This document shows positions 1 to 7,058 of a DNA stretch of 64,000 bases, in pieces (position 1 is the first letter of the stretch; every line of letters begins with the position of its first letter). Source of the DNA: Deltaproteobacteria bacterium (lineage in GTDB: Bacteria; Myxococcota_A; Polyangia; DRWM01; JAAZOP01); the NCBI GenBank assembly GCA_016218815.1, contig JACRCX010000025.1, forward strand, positions 62,001-126,000, read 5' to 3'. A model generated the notes under the pieces. That model was not told the DNA's origin and searched no databases. It saw only the letters and a list, made by a program, of their open reading frames with translations. The translations under genes and the position numbers were made by a program.

Positions 1-2
1 AG

Positions 3-323
3 GCGCTCGGGTCGTCCGGCCGGGCCGTGCACGCGCGGCAGGTGGAGCGGGAGGCGGAGGAGCACCCGGACGTGCGGGAGGCGGCGGCGTGCGAGGTCGG
101 CGGGTCGGTGGTCCTGGCGGTGGTGCCGCGGGGTGGGGACGGCTCGGTGCTGCTGGCGTCGTTGCGGCAGCGCCTGGCGGACCGGTTGGGGCCGGCGGCG
201 CGGCCGTCACGGATCGTGGTGGTGCCCGCGCTGCCGCGGAACGCGAACCGCAAGCTGGAGCGGGGAGTGCTGGCCGAGATTCTCGGGGTGGGGTGCGGGG
301 CGGCAGTGCCCCGGGAGGAGTAA
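3..323 (+). CDS. C-terminal end of an AMP-forming acyl-CoA synthetase/ligase-like protein (partial)
   Basis: The open frame enters from outside the window and ends at TAA 321-323. The visible part resembles the mobile C-terminal domain of AMP-binding (ANL) enzymes: a segment reading SSGRAVHARQVE, a HPDVREAAA stretch as in the usual 'HP-V-EAAV' motif, and near the end a NRNANRKLERG-like piece (ALPRNANRKLERG) where the family carries its catalytic 'P-T-GK' lysine region. Such enzymes activate a carboxylate as acyl-AMP. The N-terminal adenylation domain lies outside, so substrate and start cannot be given. It ends four bases before the start codon of the radical SAM gene, which suggests a shared transcript. 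Family assignment is likely; the exact enzyme is not determinable. Confidence 0.7.
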   Translation, partial: ALGSSGRAVHARQVEREAEEHPDVREAAACEVGGSVVLAVVPRGGDGSVLLASLRQRLADRLGPAARPSRIVVVPALPRNANRKLERGVLAEILGVGCGAAVPREE

Positions 324-327
324 AGGG

Positions 328-1845
328 ATGCCGCGCGTACTTCTGGTCGAGACGTGCACGACGCCGCGCCCGCCCGCGGACGAGTTGGGGGCCGAGCACC
401 GGGTGCGCCACGCGCTGGCGTTGGAGTCCGTGGTCGAGGGGAGGGCGGACGGCGCGCGAGGCGTGCGGCGCGACGTGCGGGGGGGGGAATTGGCGCTCTT
501 CGGCATCCCCTTGGGGGCGGCCTTCCTGGCTCCGGGGCTGCGGGCGCGGGGGATCGAGGTGCTGCACGAGCCGCTGGCGCTGCACGCGGCGGCGCGGCGG
601 GACCCGCTCGTCGCGCTGGGGGACGCGGTGCAGCGCGAGCGGCCCGACGTGGTCGGCATCACGATCAACCACGCCGTCGAGGAAGCGACGGGGCTGAAGA
701 TGGCGCGGCTGGCGAAGGCGGTGCTGCCCGGGGTGCGGGTGGTGCTGGGCGGCTTGCACGCGACGTTCCGGGCCGAGGTGCTGGCGGGAGAGGCGGCGGT
801 CGACGCGGTGGTGCGGTTCGAGGGTGAGGAGTCGCTGCCGCGGTGCGTCGATTGGCTGACGGGGCGGGGCGAGCCGGACGACGTGCCGGGGCTGGTGGCG
901 CAGGGTCCGGACGGGTTGCGGGTGGTGCCGGCGGGGCCGCACGTCGACTTCACGCGGGCGAGGCCGGACTACGACGCGGTGCGCGCGGACGAGTACTGCC
1001 GTGCCGGCGTGCTGGCGCACGTGCAGACGTCGCGGGGCTGTCCGTACGAGTGCCACTTCTGCTGCCACACGACGTTCTGGGGGCGGAAGGTGCGGGAGCG
1101 CGACGCCGGGCTGGTGGCGGAGGAGGTGGCGGAGCTGTTGGGGCGCGGCTGCGACCTGGTCTATCTCACGGACTCGACCTTCACGCTGAACCGGCACCGG
1201 GTGGAGGAGCTGTGCGACGCGATCGAGGCCCACGGTGCGGAGCGGGCGACGTTCGCGGTGGAGACGCGCATTGACCGGCTGGACGACCGGCTGCTGGCGC
1301 GCATGGCGCGGGCGGGCGTCCGGATCGTGGCGCTGGGAGTGGAGACGGTCTCGCCGGAGGTGCTGGACCGGCTGCCCGACAAGCGGGTGGCGGACCCGCT
1401 GGGGGCGGTGCGGGACGCGGTCCGGCGGATCCGGGCGCACGGGATGAGCAGCTACGCGTCGCTGGTGCTGGGGCTGCCCGGCGAGACGTCCGACAGCCTG
1501 CGGGCGCTGGTGGATGCGGTCGACCTCCTGTACGCGGACACGGACGGCCTGTTGTGGGCGGACGCGAAGCTGGCGCGGGCATTTCCGGGGTCGGCCTTCG
1601 CGGACGACCCGGCGCGCTTGCACGCCACGGTCGACGCGCGCTACGAGTGGTACGACTTCTACGGGCGCGTGACGGTGCACGTGGACGGCGGACCGGCGGA
1701 GGACGAGATCCTGGCGGCGCGGACGGCGGTCATGGAGCGCAACGTGCGGGCCTGGCGCCGCCGGCGGCCCGGGGACGAGGAACGCGTGCGGGACGCGGTG
1801 GCGAAGTGGAGGGGGGGAGGGCCGGGGGCGCCGCCGGGGAGTTGA
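328..1845 (+). CDS. B12-binding domain radical SAM protein
   Basis: 505 residues. The N-terminal part (about 75-190) has the alpha/beta outline of a cobalamin-binding domain (PDVVGITINHAVEEAT, then VVLGGLHATF and a VRFEGEESL segment typical of B12-radical SAM proteins). The radical SAM core follows, with cysteines C238, C242 and C245 in RGCPYECHFCC, the CxxxCxxC motif that binds a 4Fe-4S cluster and S-adenosylmethionine. Later LVLGLPGET matches the conserved glycine-rich strand of the family. Members methylate unactivated carbons or rearrange lipids and natural products; the substrate here is unknown. ATG 328 lies four bases after the stop of the ligase-like gene, preceded by GGAGGAG about nine bases upstream, and the kinase gene starts six bases after its stop, so the genes probably form an operon. 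Confidence 0.85.
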   Translation: MPRVLLVETCTTPRPPADELGAEHRVRHALALESVVEGRADGARGVRRDVRGGELALFGIPLGAAFLAPGLRARGIEVLHEPLALHAAARRDPLVALGDAVQRERPDVVGITINHAVEEATGLKMARLAKAVLPGVRVVLGGLHATFRAEVLAGEAAVDAVVRFEGEESLPRCVDWLTGRGEPDDVPGLVAQGPDGLRVVPAGPHVDFTRARPDYDAVRADEYCRAGVLAHVQTSRGCPYECHFCCHTTFWGRKVRERDAGLVAEEVAELLGRGCDLVYLTDSTFTLNRHRVEELCDAIEAHGAERATFAVETRIDRLDDRLLARMARAGVRIVALGVETVSPEVLDRLPDKRVADPLGAVRDAVRRIRAHGMSSYASLVLGLPGETSDSLRALVDAVDLLYADTDGLLWADAKLARAFPGSAFADDPARLHATVDARYEWYDFYGRVTVHVDGGPAEDEILAARTAVMERNVRAWRRRRPGDEERVRDAVAKWRGGGPGAPPGS

Positions 1846-1851
1846 AGCGGG

Positions 1852-4659
1852 ATGGAGCGCGAGGTCAACACGTTGGCGCTGTCGCTGTTGTTCGGCTACG
1901 TCGAGCGGCAGCGGAAGACGCCTTTGGGAGAGCTGCTGGCGGGTCTGCGCTACGGCGAGGCGGAGTTGCGGGCGACGGGGGGGTGGATCGACTGGGGGAC
2001 GTACGCGGAGCTCGAGCGGAGGATCCGGGCGCGTTTTCCCGACGAGCCCGACCTGTTCCTGCACGCCGGCCGGTCGGCGATTGACCTGGAGGCGTTCGGC
2101 TTCGTCCGCGTCATGGCGTCGCTGGTCTTCGACGTGCGCTCGGTCTACCGGGTCGTGCAGCGAGCGACTCCGTCGTTCCTGTTCCGCTGCCTGACGATCG
2201 AGCGGCGGGACGTGGGCGACGTGATGGAGCTGACGTACCGGCTGCGGCCCGGGCTGGCGCCGGTGCCGGGCTTCTTCGACATCGTGCAGGGGATCCTGGA
2301 GCAGCTTCCGCTCCTGGTGGGGGACGAGCGGGCGGCGGTGACGCAGCGGCCGCTCGACCCGCTGGCGGTGACCTTCGTCGTGCGTCTGGCTCCCGGGGTG
2401 GGGGTGTTGCGCCGGGTGCGGACGGTGGCGGGGAACTGGCTGCACTGGTACCCGCGGGCGATGAGCGAGCTGGAGGAGACGAACAAGAGGCTGCAGGAGC
2501 AGTACGGGCAGCTCGAGCGGGCGTACCGGGAGATCTCGGAGTACCGGACGCGGCTGGAGGCGATGGTCGACGAGCGGACGTCGCAGCTTTCGCGGGCCAA
2601 CCGGTCGCTGGAGCAGTCGGTGTCGCGGCTGGAGGCGCTGGACAAGGCGAAGAGCGAGCTGTTCGCGAACGTGTCGCACGAGCTGCGGACGCCGCTGACG
2701 ATGATCCTGGGGCCGGTGACCACGCTGCTGGACGGAGTGGTCGGCCCGCTGGGGGCGCGACAGCGGGAGCTCTTGGGGGCGGCCTACGAGAACTCGCGCC
2801 GGCTGCTGCGGCAGGTGAACAACCTGCTGGACATGGCGAAGCTCGAGGCGGGGCAGATGAGGCTGCGCTTCCGGCCGGCGCGGGTGGACGAGCTGGTGGG
2901 GTCGCTGGTGGCGTCGGCGCGCGGGGCGGCGGAGGCGCACGGGATCGCGCTGGAGCTGGAGAGTCCATCGGCGGTGGAGCCGGTGCAGGTCGACCCGGAG
3001 CAGATCGAGAAGGTCGTGCTCAACATCGTGGGCAACGCGATCAAGTTCACGCCGCGGGGCGGGCGGATACGCGTGCGGGTCGACGAGACGACGGGGTTCG
3101 TGCGCGTCGCGGTCGCGGATTCGGGGGAGGGGATCCCGCCGGAGCAGCGCGAGCGGATCTTCGAGCGTTTCACGCAGGTGGACGGCTCGGCCACGCGGCG
3201 GCACGGCGGGACCGGGATCGGGCTGGCGCTGGTGCGCGAGATCGTGGCGTTGCACGCGGGGCACATCGACGTGGAGAGCGAGCTCGGGAAGGGCTCGACC
3301 TTCACCGTCTGGCTGCCCAAGGGGACGGCGCACGTGACGGACGACGTCGCCGACCGGCGGACCAAGGACGTGGATGTCGGGGTCAAGCGGCGGGCGACGG
3401 ACCAGGAGCTGGTGCGGGTGGAGGAGGTGCTGGCGGACGTGCGGGCGCTGCACGTGGCCGACGTGGGGGCGGCGGTGCCGGGGGGGCCGGCCGAGGACGT
3501 GGAAGCGGGTCCGGAGGGACCCGGTCCCGACGCGCCGCTGGTGCTGGTGGTGGAGGACGACCCGGACGTGCGGCGGTACCTCTCGTTCGCCCTCGCCGGG
3601 CGTTTCCGCGTCGTCGCGGCGGCGGACGGGTTGAAGGGCCTGGCGGCGGCGCTCGAGTCGTCGCCCGACGCGGTGGTCTCCGACGTGATGATGCCGGGCA
3701 TCGACGGGATCGAGCTGGTGCGGCGGCTGCGTGCGGACGCGCGGAGCCGGGCGGTGCCGGTGCTGCTGGTGACGGCGCGGGCGGAGCCGGAGGCGCGGTT
3801 GCGGGGTCTGGAGGCGGGCGCGGACGACTACCTGCTCAAGCCGTTCTCGACGCGCGAGCTGCTGACGCGCCTCACGAACCTGATCCGGCTGCGGGCGTTC
3901 GAGCGGGACCTGGCGCGGCGCAACGACGAGCTGGAGCTGGCGCTGCGGAACCTGCGCCACGCGCAGTCCTCGCTCGTGGCGCAGGCGCGCATGGCGTCCT
4001 TGGGGCAGCTCGTGGCGGGGGTGGCGCACGAGCTGAACAACCCGGCGAACTTCCTGTGCGGGGCGACATTCGCGATCGAGGAGAAGCTGGCGGGGGGGGA
4101 GCCGACGGCGCAGGCGCTGGCGGAGGTGCGGAAGCTGGCGGGGGTGGCGCGGGTGGGTGGGGAGCGGGTGGCGGACATCGTGGAGAGCCTGCGGCGGTTC
4201 TCGGGGCGGGGTCGGCCGCGGGGGCCGACGGATCTGGCGGAGGGGGTGCGGGTTACGCTGGCGCTCCTGGAGCCGCGGGTGCGGGAGTCGAAGGCGCGGG
4301 TGGAGGTGGAGCTGGCGGGTCCGCTGATCGTGGTGGCGAACGCGGGGGAGATCCACCAGGTGTTGATGAATCTCCTGACGAACGCGTTGCAGGCGGCGGC
4401 GGGGGGGACGGTGCGGGTGCGCGGGGGGCGGGAGAACGGCGACGCGTGGATCGGGGTGGAGGACGACGGGCCGGGGATCGCGGCGGAGGTGCTGCCGCAT
4501 ATCTTCGAGCCGTTCTTCACGACGCGGGATCCGGGCCAGGGGACGGGGCTGGGACTGTCGATCAGCGATTCGATCGCGCGTGCGCACGGGGGGCGGATCG
4601 AGGCCCGGTCCGAGCCGGGGCGGGGGGCGGCGTTCCGGCTGGTGCTGCCGGCGGTGTGA
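1852..4659 (+). CDS. Hybrid sensor histidine kinase with two kinase modules and a central receiver
   Basis: 935 residues, no membrane segment seen, so probably cytoplasmic. Order: an unassigned N-terminal domain (about 1-195), a coiled coil (200-265), a first HisKA/HATPase module (phosphoacceptor H276 in VSHELRTPL; ATPase glycine motifs to about 490), a receiver domain (about 562-680, phosphorylatable D611 in VVSDVMMPG, lysine in DDYLLKPF), a second coiled coil, and a second HisKA/HATPase module (H726 in VAHELNNP; ends with FEPFFTTRDPGQGTGLGLS). The double kinase with an internal receiver suggests a phosphorelay within one chain. The N-terminal domain resembles the small-molecule sensor domains (V4R or heme-NO type) found on such kinases, but I cannot assign it. 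ATG 1852 follows the radical SAM gene closely. Confidence 0.9.
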   Translation: MEREVNTLALSLLFGYVERQRKTPLGELLAGLRYGEAELRATGGWIDWGTYAELERRIRARFPDEPDLFLHAGRSAIDLEAFGFVRVMASLVFDVRSVYRVVQRATPSFLFRCLTIERRDVGDVMELTYRLRPGLAPVPGFFDIVQGILEQLPLLVGDERAAVTQRPLDPLAVTFVVRLAPGVGVLRRVRTVAGNWLHWYPRAMSELEETNKRLQEQYGQLERAYREISEYRTRLEAMVDERTSQLSRANRSLEQSVSRLEALDKAKSELFANVSHELRTPLTMILGPVTTLLDGVVGPLGARQRELLGAAYENSRRLLRQVNNLLDMAKLEAGQMRLRFRPARVDELVGSLVASARGAAEAHGIALELESPSAVEPVQVDPEQIEKVVLNIVGNAIKFTPRGGRIRVRVDETTGFVRVAVADSGEGIPPEQRERIFERFTQVDGSATRRHGGTGIGLALVREIVALHAGHIDVESELGKGSTFTVWLPKGTAHVTDDVADRRTKDVDVGVKRRATDQELVRVEEVLADVRALHVADVGAAVPGGPAEDVEAGPEGPGPDAPLVLVVEDDPDVRRYLSFALAGRFRVVAAADGLKGLAAALESSPDAVVSDVMMPGIDGIELVRRLRADARSRAVPVLLVTARAEPEARLRGLEAGADDYLLKPFSTRELLTRLTNLIRLRAFERDLARRNDELELALRNLRHAQSSLVAQARMASLGQLVAGVAHELNNPANFLCGATFAIEEKLAGGEPTAQALAEVRKLAGVARVGGERVADIVESLRRFSGRGRPRGPTDLAEGVRVTLALLEPRVRESKARVEVELAGPLIVVANAGEIHQVLMNLLTNALQAAAGGTVRVRGGRENGDAWIGVEDDGPGIAAEVLPHIFEPFFTTRDPGQGTGLGLSISDSIARAHGGRIEARSEPGRGAAFRLVLPAV

Positions 4660-4690
4660 AGGCCGCGGGGTGAAGGCGATCCGGAGTTCG

Positions 4691-4725
4691 CGCAAAGGAC
4701 GCAAAGGGACGCAAAGGACGCAAAG
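4691..4725 (+). repeat. Intergenic minirepeat, CGCAAAGGA type, copy 1
   Basis: Four near-identical units built on CGCAAAGGA/CGCAAAGGGA in tandem, directly before the ribosome binding site of the receiver-kinase gene. Like most other copies it follows a short TTCGCG leader. Seven further copies occur at 17929, 20439, 28121, 38669, 41113, 42431 and 47061, all reading in this same direction. No function is known to me. Confidence 0.85.
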
Positions 4726-4740
4726 AGGAGGGGAAGGGAA

Positions 4741-6042
4741 ATGGGCGAAACGGGGAGCATGGCCAGGGAGGAGCCGGAGGGGCGTCCGCTGGTGCTGCTG
4801 GTGGAGGACGAGGAGTACAACCTGTGCGTGACGGCGCTGCTCCTGGAGCCGGGGAACCGGGTGCGCACGGCGCGGGGGGGTGGCGAGGCGCTGGCGCTCC
4901 TGGAGCGGGAGGCGCCGGACGTCGTGGTGTCCGACCTGCGGATGCCGGGCCTGAGCGGCGTGGAGCTGCTCGAGCGGGTGAAGGTGCGGCGGCCGGAGGC
5001 GGCGCGGATGATCATCACCGGGTACTCCGAGGTGCCGGACATCCTGGACGCGATCAACCGGGGCATCGTGCACCGCTGGATGATGAAGCCGTACCATCCC
5101 GAGGAGCTGCGGCTGGTGGTGCGACAGGTGGTGGCGGAGACGCAGTTCCGGCGGGAGCGGGAGAAGCTGGCGGCGGACCTGGCGGTGCGGAACGCGGAGC
5201 TGGAGCGGACGGTGGAGCGGGCGCTGGCGGCGGAACGGATGGCGCTGGCGGGGCGGTTCGCGGCGGAGAGCGCGCACGAGCTGGGGAACCTGACGACGAT
5301 GGTGACGGGGACGATCGAGCTGCTGGCGCTCGGCGGCGGTCGGCCGGACCGCGCGGCGGTCGAGCGGCTGCGGGTGGGGGCGGACCGGATCCAGGAGGTG
5401 ATCGAGGCGGTGCGGGACTTGGCGGGGGGCGCTCATGCGGAGTGCCGGCGGAGTCCGGAGGACGTGGCGGTGCTGGTGCGGCGGACGGCGGAGATGGCGC
5501 GGCAGCAGCCGGCGGCGCTCGAGCGGCGGCTCGACCTGGACGTGCCCGAGTCGTTGTGGTTCTCGATCGACCGCCGGGCGATCCGGCATCTGGTGTTGAA
5601 CCTCTTGCGCAACGCGTTCGAGGCGTCGCGTTCGCGGGTGGGGGTGGTGCTGGCGGGCGATGCGTCGGGGGTTCGGCTGGCGGTGACGGATGACGGGCCG
5701 GGGGTGGAGGCGGAGATGCGCGAGCGGATCTTCGAGCCGTTCTTCACGACGAAGGGCGGAGGGATGGGGCTCGGGTTGTCGGTGTCGATGCAGGCGGCGC
5801 GGGAGCATGGGGGGACGTTGCGAGTGGAGGAGGGGGAGGGAGGGGGAGCGAGGTTTGTGGCGGAGATACCGGCGGTTGCGGAGCGGTGTAGGCCGGGGGT
5901 GGGGGGCTGCCTTCCACAACCGAACCGCGCCCTTCAGGGCGCGGCTGCGGGGAGTTCGCAGCCACGGGCTGAAGCCCGTGGTTCGGATGGGGGAATTCGA
6001 GCCACGGGTCCCGCTGGACCAATCAACGCGACGGGAGGGTAG
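4741..6042 (+). CDS. Response regulator-histidine kinase fusion with a repeat-derived C-terminal tail
   Basis: 433 residues, soluble. A receiver domain comes first (about 17-130) with D65 in VVSDLRMPG and K in WMMKPYHP, as in RpfG/hydrogenase-type regulators. A coiled coil follows, then a HisKA-like segment with H179 in SAHELGNL, and an HATPase domain ending FEPFFTTKGGGMGLGLS. It probably receives phosphate through D65 and passes it on through H179; its neighbour at 1852-4659 is the obvious partner. A GAGGAGG site lies about ten bases before ATG 4741; an in-frame ATG at 4759 is an alternative. The kinase should end near residue 380; the last 50 or so residues are translated from palindromic repeat DNA (5925-5981), so the native stop appears to have been lost. 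Confidence 0.85.
   Translation: MGETGSMAREEPEGRPLVLLVEDEEYNLCVTALLLEPGNRVRTARGGGEALALLEREAPDVVVSDLRMPGLSGVELLERVKVRRPEAARMIITGYSEVPDILDAINRGIVHRWMMKPYHPEELRLVVRQVVAETQFRREREKLAADLAVRNAELERTVERALAAERMALAGRFAAESAHELGNLTTMVTGTIELLALGGGRPDRAAVERLRVGADRIQEVIEAVRDLAGGAHAECRRSPEDVAVLVRRTAEMARQQPAALERRLDLDVPESLWFSIDRRAIRHLVLNLLRNAFEASRSRVGVVLAGDASGVRLAVTDDGPGVEAEMRERIFEPFFTTKGGGMGLGLSVSMQAAREHGGTLRVEEGEGGGARFVAEIPAVAERCRPGVGGCLPQPNRALQGAAAGSSQPRAEARGSDGGIRATGPAGPINATGG
5925..5981. repeat. Two REP-like palindromes inside the kinase reading frame
   Basis: Two perfect 8-base-pair stems with four-base loops stand 17 bases apart: CCGCGCCC-TTCA-GGGCGCGG (5925-5944) and CCACGGGC-TGAA-GCCCGTGG (5962-5981). 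The loops are complementary (TTCA/TGAA), so the two hairpins look like opposite-strand relatives of one element. They resemble dispersed 'GGGCTGAAGCCC' palindromes of other G+C-rich genomes and are translated as the tail of the upstream kinase. Confidence 0.8.
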
Positions 6043-6057
6043 CGGGGAAGGGGGAGG

Positions 6058-6861
6058 ATGGGGGAACTCGGGAAGCCGGCATGCCGGGGTAACGGGCGAG
6101 TGCCCGAGCCCTCGGGCTCGACGATCGATGCGGCGAGGGCCGGCCGGTCCGTCGCGCAGCAACAACTCTACGCCGAGGCATTGGGGCAGATCCGGAGGTT
6201 CGCGCGCAGCCTCGGGCTGCGGGTGTGCGAACTTCCGGAGGTGGCGCATGAGGCGGCGGCCCAGGTGCTGCTGGAATTGGACGGTTTCCGCGCCGAGAGC
6301 AGCTTCGCTTCCTGGGTCTACTCGATCGCTCGACATCAGCAGATCCGGAGGGCGCGCGCGCGGCGGCCGGACGTCGTGGGTGGCGCCGAGGAGACGGCGA
6401 TCGCGGCGGCGGAGGAGTCGCCGGAGGGCGAACTGGTCGGGTGGGAGGAGCTGTGCGCGGGCGTGCGGGCCTTGCTCGGTTTGCCCGAGCGGCGCGGCTT
6501 CGCGTTGCTTGCGGTGCGGGTGCTGGGGATGGGCGCCGAACCGGTGGCCGTGCTGCTGAACTGCAAGCCCAACGCGGTGCACCAACTTGGGTACAAGGGC
6601 GAGGTGCAGGCGCGTCAGACCATCGAGTCGGAGAGCGGCCCGCGCTGGCCGGCCGCGTGCGGCGCCTGTCGCGGTCCGATAGCCGCCGGAGCGGCGGGCG
6701 GCCCGCCCGATGGCTGTCCGATGAGGTGGCTGTCGGGGCTGACCATGGACGAAGTGGACCTCGCCGCGTGCTGGAACCAGTTCCGAATTCTCGGGGGGGG
6801 GGGGGGGTCGAATTCGGCCCGATCGAGGGTAAGAAACCGCCGTGGCGTGTCCCTAACGTAG
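6058..6861 (+). CDS. ECF-like RNA polymerase sigma factor (cassette copy 1)
   Basis: 267 residues. Residues about 45-110 fit sigma region 2: an acidic CELPEVAHEAA helix, LDGFRAESSFASWVYSIARHQ (the usual 'F-G-SSF-WLY-IARN' block of regions 2.3-2.4) and a basic QQIRRARAR end. After an acidic linker, residues about 140-185 fit region 4 (LLGLPERRGFALL ... VLLNCKPNAVHQ). ATG 6058 sits directly behind AGGGGGAGG. The C-terminus runs through a 15-base G run and then reads a short frame to TGA-type termination at 6861, so its last 25 or so residues depend on the length of that run. A second, frameshifted copy lies at 11350-12127. No anti-sigma gene is adjacent. It probably controls the secreted genes behind it, which is inference from order. 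Confidence 0.7.
   Translation: MGELGKPACRGNGRVPEPSGSTIDAARAGRSVAQQQLYAEALGQIRRFARSLGLRVCELPEVAHEAAAQVLLELDGFRAESSFASWVYSIARHQQIRRARARRPDVVGGAEETAIAAAEESPEGELVGWEELCAGVRALLGLPERRGFALLAVRVLGMGAEPVAVLLNCKPNAVHQLGYKGEVQARQTIESESGPRWPAACGACRGPIAAGAAGGPPDGCPMRWLSGLTMDEVDLAACWNQFRILGGGGGSNSARSRVRNRRGVSLT
6783..6817. repeat. 15-base G run flanked by an 8-base inverted repeat (cassette copy 1)
   Basis: CCGAATTC (6783-6790) and GAATTCGG (6810-6817) are exact inverted arms around TC, fifteen G (6793-6807) and TC. The run lies in the sigma factor frame, so slippage by one or two bases would switch the C-terminus between three frames. The G run itself could form a quadruplex in DNA or RNA. The counterpart at 12022-12053 has fourteen G. 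Confidence 0.85.
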
Positions 6862-6885
6862 ATGCAGGGTCGGTTCGGTTGTGTG
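6820..6885 (+). promoter_or_regulatory. Conserved element after the G run (copy 1), candidate promoter or leader
   Basis: From the G run to about 6885 the two cassettes are nearly identical, with the core GTAAGAAAC (6829-6837) and GTGTCCCTAACGTAGATG (6847-6864). Read as codons, the differences from copy 2 are all amino-acid changing, so protein sequence does not explain the conservation. AAC followed about 19 bases later by CGTA loosely recalls ECF promoters. Similarity to copy 2 ends near GGGTCGGTT, and an untranslated stretch of about 170 bases then leads to the fibre gene. That this is a promoter is inference. Confidence 0.4.
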
Positions 6886-7022
6886 GGTAGGGTCGTGGCG
6901 GTGTCGCGTGGGCCCAGGCGGGCTGACCGATGGGGAGCGAGATCCGCAGCTGATCCGTTCCCGCCGATGAACGGCGCGCCGGCAGGTGGAGGTGTGCTGA
7001 CTGGGGAACCGAGGGGGAGCAG

Positions 7023-7042
7023 GCCGACCGTGATCGGTCGGC
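7023..7042 (+). promoter_or_regulatory. Hairpin abutting the ribosome binding site of the fibre gene
   Basis: GCCGACCG-TGAT-CGGTCGGC is a perfect 8-base-pair stem with a four-base loop. It ends one base before GGAAAGGG, the likely Shine-Dalgarno sequence of the gene at 7059. Its position suggests an effect on translation or mRNA stability; there is no U run to make it a terminator. Confidence 0.5.
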
Positions 7043-7058
7043 GGAAAGGGTGGCCACG

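Noticed and set aside
4691..4725. Minirepeats considered as a CRISPR array
   Set aside because: Units are only 8-10 bases, contiguous and without spacers; no cas genes are present.
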